Source of the DNA: Candidatus Poribacteria bacterium | Lineage (GTDB): Bacteria > Poribacteria > DTPJ01 > WJIO01 | Direction of reading: 5' to 3' | Length of the DNA stretch: 8,276 nt | Assembly: GCA_014730235.1 (NCBI GenBank) | Contig: WJIO01000348.1 | Location: forward strand, 1 to 8,276 | In this document: in pieces, positions 1 to 7,699 of the stretch | Layout: every line of letters begins with the position of its first letter | Position numbering within the stretch: the first letter of the stretch is position 1 | Made by a program: the position numbers and the translations under genes | Notes under the pieces: generated by a model | What the model saw: the letters and a program-made list of their open reading frames with translations, nothing else | Told to the model about the DNA's origin: nothing | Database searches by the model: none

Positions 1-1138
1 CCCCACCATATTCCGCCATTTTGTCAACACCCTCACTGGCGATGAAAAATTCCCCCATCTTCGGATTATTGATATATGCAGCGAACCGGTACACCAGCGG
101 GATGTTGAGTTATATAAAAAACATTTTTCCCATGACTGCATCTTCCTGAACAGGCTGGGGGCTACGGAACTAAACGTTATAAGGATGTATTTCCTGGACA
201 GGAACACAGAGCTTTATAGTAATGTAGTGCCTGTCGGGTACGGCCTTGAAGATACTGAATTACTTCTGCTTGACGAAGGTGGAAAAAATGTCGGTTTTAA
301 TAATCCAGGGGAAATGGTTATAAAAAGCCGTTACCTTTCACCGGGCTACTGGGAAAGACCTGATCTTAACATGGATAAGTTTAAGTCCGATCCTGAAGAC
401 GAAAACATAAGAATGTATTATACCGGCGATCTAGGGTTTATGCTGCCTGACGGATGTCTTTTTCATCTGGGACGGAAGGATTTTCAGGTTAAAATCAGGG
501 GTTACAGGGTTGAGACAGCCGAGATTGAAATGTCACTCCTGCGGCATGAGGACATTCAGGAGGCTGTAGTGGCGGCGAGGCAGGATCAATACGGGGATCA
601 GTATCTTGTGGCCTTTATAGTTATCAAAGAAGGTAAAAAATCACCCACTATAACCGAAATGCGGGAATTTCTGGAACAGACTTTGCCCGATTACATGATA
701 CCTGCGGTTTTCATGACTCTGGATGATATCCCCCTTACCCCCAACGGAAAAATTGACTGGCAGGCCCTGCCGGAAACTAAGCTGGACAGGCCCGAACTTA
801 ACACTCCCTTTAAGCCCCCTGGGACGCCCATAGAGGCAAAACTGACGGATATCTGGTCATTGGTGCTGGGGATCAGCGAGGTGGGCATACAGGACGATTT
901 CTTCGATCTGGGAGGGCATTCCCTTTTGGCCACACAGGTTGTTTCAAGGGTAGAACAGAATTTCGGGATCAAAATAAAGTTGGATACAATTTTTCAATCC
1001 CCTACAATAGAGGAAATTGCCTTAATCATAGATCAGAAAAAAATTGAAAAACCAGGAAAGGAAAACCTGGATAAGCTGTTGGATGATATTGAATCAATGT
1101 CAGATGAAGATATAAAGAGGAAGCTTCAGGAGGAATAG
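1..1138 (+). CDS. NRPS fragment: C-terminal part of a divergent adenylation domain plus PCP (5' end outside window)
   Basis: The reading frame is open from base 2, so the gene begins before the window; the ATG at 185 lies inside the A domain and is not the start. About 378 residues are visible. The A domain shows a deviant A5 motif NRLGATE (149-169), A7 YYTGDLG (416-436), A8 GRKDFQVKIRG (470-502) and A10 NGKID (743-757, holding the catalytic Lys). A PCP follows with FFDLGGHSLL; the phosphopantetheine Ser codon is 920-922. After the PCP comes an acidic helical tail of about 25 residues ending KRKLQEE. A domains activate an acid as its adenylate and load it on the PCP thiol. The substrate cannot be read, because part of the pocket is missing and the visible part is atypical. 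No TE or further C domain follows, so the chain must pass to another protein, most likely the Thr module encoded 2 bases downstream. Domain identity is certain; upstream domains are unknown. Confidence 0.95.
   Translation, partial: PTIFRHFVNTLTGDEKFPHLRIIDICSEPVHQRDVELYKKHFSHDCIFLNRLGATELNVIRMYFLDRNTELYSNVVPVGYGLEDTELLLLDEGGKNVGFNNPGEMVIKSRYLSPGYWERPDLNMDKFKSDPEDENIRMYYTGDLGFMLPDGCLFHLGRKDFQVKIRGYRVETAEIEMSLLRHEDIQEAVVAARQDQYGDQYLVAFIVIKEGKKSPTITEMREFLEQTLPDYMIPAVFMTLDDIPLTPNGKIDWQALPETKLDRPELNTPFKPPGTPIEAKLTDIWSLVLGISEVGIQDDFFDLGGHSLLATQVVSRVEQNFGIKIKLDTIFQSPTIEEIALIIDQKKIEKPGKENLDKLLDDIESMSDEDIKRKLQEE
1128..1133 (+). promoter_or_regulatory. Ribosome binding site of the C-A-PCP-TE gene
   Basis: A perfect AGGAGG lies 7 bases before the ATG at 1141, inside the last codons of the preceding NRPS gene. 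It supports the chosen start and implies coupled translation of the two NRPS proteins. Confidence 0.85.
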
Positions 1139-1140
1139 CT

Positions 1141-4100
1141 ATGAGCGATCTTAAGGAACGCATTGCCAAACTCTCCCCCGAAAAACGGGCTTTGCTTGAA
1201 AAACTCCTTATGGAAAAGGAGGCAGGTAAAAAAGAGGAGCAAAAAATCCCCAAAAGGGAAACATCAGAACCATGCCTTCTATCCTTTGCCCAGCAGCGGC
1301 TATGGTTTCTGGATCAGTTGCAGCCCCAGAACCCCATGTATAATATCCCCCTGGCAATACGCATGAAAGGTCAACTGGACAGGGATACACTCAGTAAGAC
1401 CCTCAATGCTATTCTTCAACGTCATGAAGCTTTAAGAACCCGGTTTGAATCCATCGATGGAAATCCCGTACAGGTTATATCAGAAGATCAAAGTCTGGAG
1501 ATTATGCCGGTGGATTTAAGCAAAAATCCCGATGAAGAGAAGGAAGATGCGCTGCAAAAATTTCTCCGACGGGATATTCTTCGACCCTTTGATCTTTCCA
1601 AAGACCTTATGATCCGCTCCACTTTGGTTAAGATGGACGATGATGAGCATGTCCTGCTGATTGTAATGCACCATATAGCATCCGACGGATGGTCAATGGG
1701 CGTATTCTGGCGGGAATTTGTAGAGCTTTATAGAGCTCTTTCCTCCGGCAATGATTCATCCCTTCCGGAACTGCCTGTTCAATATGCGGACTTTGCCCTT
1801 TGGCAGAGGGAATGGTTAAAGGGTGACAACATGGAAAAACAGCTTTCATACTGGCGGGAGCAGTTAAAGGGCATACCCCCTATTCTGGAACTGCCCACAG
1901 ATCATCCCAGGCCTGCCATGCTGGATTACTGGGGTGAGCGTCATCCCTTTGCCATATCGCATCAGTTGGCTGAATCCCTGAAAACCCTCAGTCGTAAGCA
2001 CGGGGGAACTCTCTTTATGACCTTGCTGACGGCTTACAGTGTTTTGCTTTATCGTTACACCAATCAGGATGACATTGTAGTTGGTTCGCCTATTGCAAAC
2101 CGAAACAGGATAGAGATTGAAAACCTCATCGGCTTTTTTGTTAATACCCTGGTTATGAGAACAGATCTTTCCCGGGACCCCAGCTTTATAGAACTGCTGG
2201 CAGAGGTAAAAAATACGGCTCTTGAGGCCTATGCCCACCAGGATTTACCCTTTGAAAAGCTTGTAGAAGAACTGGAACCCCAGCGAAACCTCAGCCATAA
2301 TCCCCTGTTCCAGGTGGTTTTTGTGCTTCAGAACACACCCAGGCGCAAGGTGGAACTCCCCCACTTGACTATATCTCCGCAAAAAATCGAGACAGTAACC
2401 GCAAAATTCGACCTCACTCTTTCCATGACCGAAACCGATGATGGAATGTCAGGTTTCTTGGAATTTAATACCGATCTGTTTGACTCAGATACCATAGTCC
2501 GTATGACAGGGCATTTTAAGAACCTGCTTCAGAGCATCGCCGCAAATCCTGAACAACGGGTATCCGAAATACCGATTCTGACCGAAGCCGAAAGACAGCA
2601 GGTTCTTACGGAGTGGAATAATATAGAGACGGTTTATCCAAAAGATACCTGCATTCATAGTTTGTTTGAAAAGAGGATGAAAGATGATCCCAACGCCATA
2701 GTCCTGACATATCAGGATCAGCAGGTAACATACAGCCAGCTAAACGAAAAAGCCAACCAGTTAGCCCACTATCTCGTGTCTTTAGGTGTTGGCCCGGAGG
2801 TGTTGGTGGGTATGTATATAGAACGCTCTATTGATATGGTTACGGCCATCCTGGCCATATTAAAAGCCGGCGGGGCTTATGTGCCCATGGATCCAGTATA
2901 TCCACCGGATCGTCTGGCTTTCATGATAGAGGATGCGGAAGTGCCGGTCATAATAACCCAGGATTCCCTGGTTGGTCAACTCCCGGAGCATAAAGCCCAT
3001 GTTATTTGCATGGACACAGATAGGGATAAATGGTCTGAACAGAGCAAAGAAAACCCTGAATGTGATGTCAAAGCTCATAACGTGGCCTACGTTATTTATA
3101 CCTCTGGTTCAACAGGCAAACCCAAAGGCGTTCTGGTTCAGCATTTTAACATTGTGCGCCTGTTTCAGGCTACAGATCACTGGTATAATTTTAATAAGGA
3201 TGATGTATGGACTCTGTTCCATTCCTACGCCTTCGATTTCTCCGTATGGGAGATATGGGGCGCTTTAATCTACGGTGGCCGGCTGGTGGTTGTGCCTTAT
3301 ATGATAAGCCGATCTCCCGGGGATTTTTATGAGCTTTTATGCAGGGAAAAGGTTACAGTGCTTAATCAGACTCCGTCAGCCTTTCGCCAGTTGATCCGGG
3401 CAGAAGGGGAACAAGGTGAAATCGGTCAGTTAAGTCTGAGATATGTGATATTCGGCGGGGAAGCACTGGAATTCAACAGCCTTCAACCCTGGTTTGAAAG
3501 ACACGGCGACAAACAGCCACAATTGATCAACATGTATGGAATAACTGAAACTACAGTACATGTTACTTATTATCAGGTAACCATGAAGGATATTGAAAAA
3601 TCCAGGGGTAGTATAATCGGAGTGCCCATACCCGACCTTCAGGTATACATACTGGATAAAAACATGGAACCTGTACCTGTAGGTGTTACCGGCGAGATGT
3701 ATGTTGGCGGCGGAGGTGTGGCCAGGGGTTATCTGAAAAGACCTGAACTTAACGCCGAAAGGTTTATTCAGGACATTTTCAACAGCGATCCCAATGCAAA
3801 GTTATATAAAAGCGGCGATTTAGCTCGTTACCTGTCTGATGGAAATATGGAATACATAGGTCGTGGTGATCAACAGGTAAAGATCAGGGGATTCAGGATA
3901 GAACTGGGTGAAATAGAATCAAACCTGGCCCAGCATCCGTCCATACAGGAAAACGTGGTTATTGCAAGGGAATCAGGCTCTGGTGATAAACAACTGGTGG
4001 CCTATTTTGTGCCGAAAGAGGATAAAATCCCCACTATCAACGACTTACGCAATCATCTCAAAAGCTCTTTGCCCGACTACATGATTCCCACTGTCTTTGT

Positions 4101-5337
4101 GAGTCTTGTATCTATTCCCCTGACAGCCAACGGCAAGGTTAACCGAAGGGCTTTACCCGCGCCGGATCAGGATAGACCTAATCTTGAACAGGAGTTTGTG
4201 GGCCCTGGAAACGAAGTGGAAAAACAGCTTATCAGGATATGGGAAGAAGCCCTGAATGTAAGTCCTATAGGCATAAAGGATAATTTCTTTGAGATAGGCG
4301 GTCATTCTCTTCTGGCAGTTCAGGTATTTAGCCAGATACAAAAGGCCTTCGGTAAAAATTTGCCTTTAACCACGCTTTTCCAGTCGCCTACTATTGAGCA
4401 GTTAGCCCGGGAGATCGGACATGAGGAGGATAAGACAGACCGATTCTCAATAGTTGTTCCTCTCAGGGATAAAGGTTCTAAAAGGCCATTTTTCGCCATA
4501 CATGGCTGCGGCGGTGAGATTTTGATCTTCAAAGATATTGCCCGTCATATAGGTTCGGATCAACCTTTTTATGCCATACGAAGCAGGGGATTATATGCCG
4601 AAAGACCACCTTTGGCCACTGTTCCGGCTATGGCTGCCGTATATATCCGGGAGATCCGCAAGATACAGCCGGAAGGACCTTACTTTATAGGTTCTGCCGG
4701 TGACGGTGGTGTGATAGCCCTGGAAATTGCCCATCAACTCATGCGACAGGGGCAAAAGGTGGGCCTGATGGTGATGCTGGATATTGTTTTTAGCAAACGT
4801 CCATGGAAGGACAATCCAGAACAATGGCAAAGGATGGTAGAAGCATACAATAATCCTGGAGTGAGAATTTCCAGTAACCCCACAGGTGAAAGCAAGGCAA
4901 GGAAAAAATCACCGTTTCATTATATAAACAGGTTAGGATATTATATAAAAAGCGGTCAGATGATAGATCTGGTTAAAAGCTTGTGGGAGCAGTTCTACTG
5001 GAACAGGGTAGCATATGGCTTTGTTCCCAAATACGCCAGCTATTTACAACACCGGATAGATTATATAAAGCGAACCAGGAGGATAATAGGTCGGGCTACC
5101 CATAGTTACATGCCAAAACCCTATCCCGGCAAGATAACCTATATACCCTCCGGCCCTTTAAGGAATTATTACAGGGAAGACCTGAAAGCCCTGGCCCAAG
5201 GTGGTGTGGAAGTCCACAATTTTCACGGCCTGCACAGCGAAATGTGGCGTGATCCCAACGCCCGGGCAGTAGCTGAAATTATGCGGGAATGTTTTGCAAA
5301 AGCCGAAGCGGAGATAGAAAAAGACCATCATGACTGA
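1141..5337 (+). CDS. NRPS termination module C-A(Thr)-PCP-TE
   Basis: This 1398-residue protein is one complete module. Residues 1-40 form a charged helical leader. The C domain (about 43-475) has its active site as HHIASDG (177-183, catalytic His178), plus RHEALRTRF and YADFALWQRE. The A domain (about 497-1005) has YTSGSTGKPKG at 653-663, YKSGDL at 889-894, GRGDQQVKIRG from 907 and Lys999 in NGKVNR. The specificity residues D699, F700, W703, N742, I770, G772, M798, V806, H807 and K999 give the known threonine code. The PCP (about 1022-1093) carries Ser1056 in GGHSLL. The TE (about 1115-1390) has HGCGG at 1121-1125, a probable catalytic Asp1214 and His1365, but its nucleophile elbow reads GSAGDGG, with Gly1187 in place of Ser or Cys. 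The protein should condense an upstream acyl or peptidyl unit with threonine. How the chain is released is uncertain. The start is fixed by AGGAGG 7 bases upstream. Confidence 0.97.
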   Translation: MSDLKERIAKLSPEKRALLEKLLMEKEAGKKEEQKIPKRETSEPCLLSFAQQRLWFLDQLQPQNPMYNIPLAIRMKGQLDRDTLSKTLNAILQRHEALRTRFESIDGNPVQVISEDQSLEIMPVDLSKNPDEEKEDALQKFLRRDILRPFDLSKDLMIRSTLVKMDDDEHVLLIVMHHIASDGWSMGVFWREFVELYRALSSGNDSSLPELPVQYADFALWQREWLKGDNMEKQLSYWREQLKGIPPILELPTDHPRPAMLDYWGERHPFAISHQLAESLKTLSRKHGGTLFMTLLTAYSVLLYRYTNQDDIVVGSPIANRNRIEIENLIGFFVNTLVMRTDLSRDPSFIELLAEVKNTALEAYAHQDLPFEKLVEELEPQRNLSHNPLFQVVFVLQNTPRRKVELPHLTISPQKIETVTAKFDLTLSMTETDDGMSGFLEFNTDLFDSDTIVRMTGHFKNLLQSIAANPEQRVSEIPILTEAERQQVLTEWNNIETVYPKDTCIHSLFEKRMKDDPNAIVLTYQDQQVTYSQLNEKANQLAHYLVSLGVGPEVLVGMYIERSIDMVTAILAILKAGGAYVPMDPVYPPDRLAFMIEDAEVPVIITQDSLVGQLPEHKAHVICMDTDRDKWSEQSKENPECDVKAHNVAYVIYTSGSTGKPKGVLVQHFNIVRLFQATDHWYNFNKDDVWTLFHSYAFDFSVWEIWGALIYGGRLVVVPYMISRSPGDFYELLCREKVTVLNQTPSAFRQLIRAEGEQGEIGQLSLRYVIFGGEALEFNSLQPWFERHGDKQPQLINMYGITETTVHVTYYQVTMKDIEKSRGSIIGVPIPDLQVYILDKNMEPVPVGVTGEMYVGGGGVARGYLKRPELNAERFIQDIFNSDPNAKLYKSGDLARYLSDGNMEYIGRGDQQVKIRGFRIELGEIESNLAQHPSIQENVVIARESGSGDKQLVAYFVPKEDKIPTINDLRNHLKSSLPDYMIPTVFVSLVSIPLTANGKVNRRALPAPDQDRPNLEQEFVGPGNEVEKQLIRIWEEALNVSPIGIKDNFFEIGGHSLLAVQVFSQIQKAFGKNLPLTTLFQSPTIEQLAREIGHEEDKTDRFSIVVPLRDKGSKRPFFAIHGCGGEILIFKDIARHIGSDQPFYAIRSRGLYAERPPLATVPAMAAVYIREIRKIQPEGPYFIGSAGDGGVIALEIAHQLMRQGQKVGLMVMLDIVFSKRPWKDNPEQWQRMVEAYNNPGVRISSNPTGESKARKKSPFHYINRLGYYIKSGQMIDLVKSLWEQFYWNRVAYGFVPKYASYLQHRIDYIKRTRRIIGRATHSYMPKPYPGKITYIPSGPLRNYYREDLKALAQGGVEVHNFHGLHSEMWRDPNARAVAEIMRECFAKAEAEIEKDHHD

Positions 5338-6076
5338 TACCCATGTTAAATTCCACAGTCCACCATCGGACATAAAGCTGACGGATGGGTTTATAGACAT
5401 CTGGCTTGGGAAACTGGATCAGCCTGATGAGACAATCCAGAGTCTTATGAAAAGCCTGTCTAACAGCGAAATCAACAGGGCGGTGAAATACCGTCTCGAT
5501 AGGGATAAAAATCGCTTTATCGTGGGTCGGGGAATTTTGAGAGACATTATAGGTCGCTATCTTAATATGGAACCCCATGTTATAAATTTTCAATATGGAA
5601 AGTTCGGAAAGCCATACCTGCCCGACAGCTATTCTGATAAGAAGATCAAATTCAACCTGGCCCATTCCAGAGGGATAGCTATCTATGCTTTTGTATCAGA
5701 AAAAGAGATCGGGGTTGATGTGGAATGTGTTCGTGAGATGCCGGATGTGGATTACATCGCCGATAGTTTCTTTTCGTCACCCGAAGTTTCCGCGTTACGC
5801 TCTGTTTCAGAAGACCAGAAGCAGGAGGCCTTCTTCAACTGCTGGACGCGAAAGGAAGCTTATATAAAAGCTCTGGGCGACGGATTAACCCATTCACTGG
5901 ATCAATTCAGCGTTTCTCTGATACCTGGCGAAGAACCGAAAATTCTGGAGATAAAAAACTCACCAAACCCCGAAAAATGGAGCTTAAGGGCTTTTAAGAC
6001 TGAAGACAATTATATTGCCGCTGTAGCGGTAGAGAACTGTAAACGGGATATGCGATTCTGGAAATGGAAACAATAA
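5330..6076 (+). CDS. Sfp-type 4'-phosphopantetheinyl transferase
   Basis: The enzyme transfers phosphopantetheine from CoA to the conserved PCP serine, turning apo into holo carrier; the two PCPs encoded just upstream are the obvious targets. The 248-residue length is usual for the Sfp class (Sfp is about 224). Family motifs are in order: FGKPYL at 92-97, FNLAHS at 108-113, GVDVE at 128-132 (metal-binding Asp130 and Glu132) and WTRKEAYIKALGDGL at 172-186 (Glu176 and Lys180). The start overlaps the end of the NRPS gene by 8 bases (5330-5337) and has only a weak purine-rich stretch before it, so translation is probably coupled to the NRPS. It could also serve other carrier proteins in the cell. 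The family call is firm; the symbol is left open because sfp names a specific Bacillus gene. Confidence 0.95.
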   Translation: MTDTHVKFHSPPSDIKLTDGFIDIWLGKLDQPDETIQSLMKSLSNSEINRAVKYRLDRDKNRFIVGRGILRDIIGRYLNMEPHVINFQYGKFGKPYLPDSYSDKKIKFNLAHSRGIAIYAFVSEKEIGVDVECVREMPDVDYIADSFFSSPEVSALRSVSEDQKQEAFFNCWTRKEAYIKALGDGLTHSLDQFSVSLIPGEEPKILEIKNSPNPEKWSLRAFKTEDNYIAAVAVENCKRDMRFWKWKQ

Positions 6077-6091
6077 ATAAAAGACCATATC

Positions 6092-6097
6092 AGGAGA
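6092..6097 (+). promoter_or_regulatory. Ribosome binding site that decides the TTG start of bshC
   Basis: AGGAGA lies 6 bases before the TTG at 6104. It sits in the 27-base gap after the transferase gene, which holds no visible terminator hairpin. No in-frame ATG lies near the expected N-terminus, so this site fixes the start at TTG. Confidence 0.75.
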
Positions 6098-6103
6098 CAG
6101 ATT

Positions 6104-7690
6104 TTGGAAATACTGGTAAACGATTCAAAACAAATCAGCGGCAGTAAGCTGTTTTTAGACTATGTTAATAATTATAATGCGGTAAAAGATTTCTACCCCC
6201 CACATTTTTCCCATGAACCGTCATGGCTTGAAATCATTGAATCTACAAAAGAAAAAGATTGCAAAAAGCTGGCGGAAATATTAAGACGACAAAACCAAAA
6301 TATGGGATCAGGACAGGCTGTTATGGACAACATAGACAGACTGATAGAAGGCAAAACCTTTGCCGTAATTACAGGTCAGCAGGCAGGAATATTAACAGGG
6401 CCTCTTTATACCATTTACAAGGCTATGACGGCTGTAAAACTGGCTCAAAGCCTTGAAAATAAACACGATGCGGATTTTATACCCGTATTCTGGATCGAAA
6501 CTAACGATAACGATATGGAAGAGGTAAATCATCTGAACTTGCTGGATTCAGATAGCAATCTGATTAAAATGGAATATACACCCGAGGATTATAAACCGGG
6601 ATGTTCTATGAAAGATGTTATACTGGACAATGACTTTAAGGATTTTATTGATAATCTCAAGGATGAATTTCCTGATACAGATTTTAGGAATAAGGTTTTT
6701 GGTTTAATAGAAGAATCCTACAAACCTTCAAGAAATCTTGGGGATGCCTTTGGTCGCATGATGGCTGGTTTGCTGGGGGATTATGGGCTTGTGCTGTTTG
6801 ACCCATCGGATAAGGAAGCAAAAGAGCTAATGTCTCCGGTTTTCAGGCGGGAGATCGAAAATCCTCTAAAATGCACTGAAATTATTAACTCAGCCGGGGA
6901 AAAGCTAAATGGTATGGGCTACGAAAGCCAGGTTGAAAAGTCCGACGACTCAACATGTCTGTTTATTGAAAATGAAGGCATCAGGGAAAAGCTTCTGTAC
7001 CGCAACAGCGTTTTTGTAATGGAAAATAAGGATGAATCTCTAACTATGTTAGAATTGCTGGAAATCCTTGACTCTCAACCCTGGAGATTCAGTCCAAACG
7101 TGGCTTTAAGACCTGTAACCCAGGACTTTATTTTCCCTACAGCGGCTTATGTGGCCGGACCCGGGGAAATATCCTATTTCGCCCAACTCAGGGGAATTTA
7201 TGATTTTAACGGCGTGGTTATGCCGGTGATATATCCAAGATCCAGCTTTACTCTAGTGGAGACTAAAGTTGAGAGGGTACTCAATAAGAATGACCTGAGC
7301 CTTAAAGACCTGGAAACACCCTATGAAAAGCTTTTCAGTGAATTATCTAAAGATATGGCATCGGATGAACTTAAGGAAAAGCTTTCTGCATCCCGAAATA
7401 AAATTGAGGATATACTGGGGGAACTGTCGTCAGAGCTGGCTGATTTTGATCCCAATATGAAAAATATAGTTAATTCTGTCACAAAAAAGATAGATCACCA
7501 GATCAATGTGATGGAACAAAAGTTATATCAGATTCAGCGAAGCCGAAATGATATTTTAAGAAACCAGATTAAACGGGCATGTATGAATATATACCCGGAT
7601 GGCAAACCCCAGGGGAGGGTTTTTAATATTGTTCAATATCTTGTGTTATATGGTTTAGGGTTGATTGATGATATTATGGAAAATATATAG
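6104..7690 (+). CDS. bshC: BshC, putative cysteine-adding enzyme of bacillithiol biosynthesis
   Basis: BshC is assigned to the last step of bacillithiol synthesis, joining L-cysteine to the amine of glucosaminyl-malate in the cytoplasm. The 528-residue length matches the family (about 540 in Bacillus). Diagnostic blocks are TGQQAGILTGPLYTIYKA from residue 90, a tract starting FWIETNDNDMEEVNH at 129-143, RPVTQDFIFPTAAYVAGPGE from 336 followed by SYFAQL, and MPVIYPRSSFTLVE. A long charged helical region (about 400-490), expected to be the family coiled coil, precedes the C-terminal block YPDGKPQGRVFNI. At 129-143 most homologues I recall read EDHD where this one has NDND, so the family His is Asn136. 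The start is a TTG supported by AGGAGA 6 bases upstream and by the usual N-terminal block GSKLFLDYV. The gene lies 27 bases after the transferase and 9 bases before bshB1, suggesting co-transcription. Confidence 0.93.
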   Translation: MEILVNDSKQISGSKLFLDYVNNYNAVKDFYPPHFSHEPSWLEIIESTKEKDCKKLAEILRRQNQNMGSGQAVMDNIDRLIEGKTFAVITGQQAGILTGPLYTIYKAMTAVKLAQSLENKHDADFIPVFWIETNDNDMEEVNHLNLLDSDSNLIKMEYTPEDYKPGCSMKDVILDNDFKDFIDNLKDEFPDTDFRNKVFGLIEESYKPSRNLGDAFGRMMAGLLGDYGLVLFDPSDKEAKELMSPVFRREIENPLKCTEIINSAGEKLNGMGYESQVEKSDDSTCLFIENEGIREKLLYRNSVFVMENKDESLTMLELLEILDSQPWRFSPNVALRPVTQDFIFPTAAYVAGPGEISYFAQLRGIYDFNGVVMPVIYPRSSFTLVETKVERVLNKNDLSLKDLETPYEKLFSELSKDMASDELKEKLSASRNKIEDILGELSSELADFDPNMKNIVNSVTKKIDHQINVMEQKLYQIQRSRNDILRNQIKRACMNIYPDGKPQGRVFNIVQYLVLYGLGLIDDIMENI

Positions 7691-7694
7691 GAGA
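7689..7694 (+). promoter_or_regulatory. Ribosome binding site of bshB1
   Basis: AGGAGA overlaps the TAG stop of bshC and lies 5 bases before the ATG at 7700. This fixes the start and suggests translational coupling with bshC. Confidence 0.75.
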
Positions 7695-7699
7695 ATTTC

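Noticed and set aside
185-187. ATG at 185 as the start of the first NRPS gene.
   Set aside because: The same frame is open to the window edge and encodes A-domain sequence upstream of 185, including the A5 region at 149-169, and there is no ribosome binding site before 185.
1864-2238. Open frame of 124 codons on the minus strand inside the NRPS C domain.
   Set aside because: It lies antisense to well-conserved C-domain motifs, resembles no protein family and has no separate gene context.
4483-5334. TE domain as a decayed or frameshifted pseudodomain.
   Set aside because: The frame is intact, conserved core segments, the Asp and the His are kept, and the gene ends normally; only the nucleophile position is changed, so it is reported as a variant rather than a broken gene.
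5279-5665. Open frame of 128 codons on the minus strand across the NRPS/transferase junction.
   Set aside because: It is the shadow of two overlapping, confidently identified plus-strand genes and shows no family motif.
110-5870. Repeated TTATATAAA-like strings (near 110, 3802, 4921, 4941, 5061 and 5860) resembling a spaced AT-rich regulatory repeat.
   Set aside because: All lie inside coding frames and spell Tyr-Ile-Lys/Asn or Leu-Tyr-Lys with the TAT, ATA and AAA codons this genome favours; spacing is irregular and flanks are not conserved.
6077-6103. The 27-base gap between the transferase and bshC as a terminator or promoter.
   Set aside because: There is no GC-rich inverted repeat with a T-run and no convincing -35/-10 pair; the gap is mostly taken up by the AGGAGA ribosome binding site.
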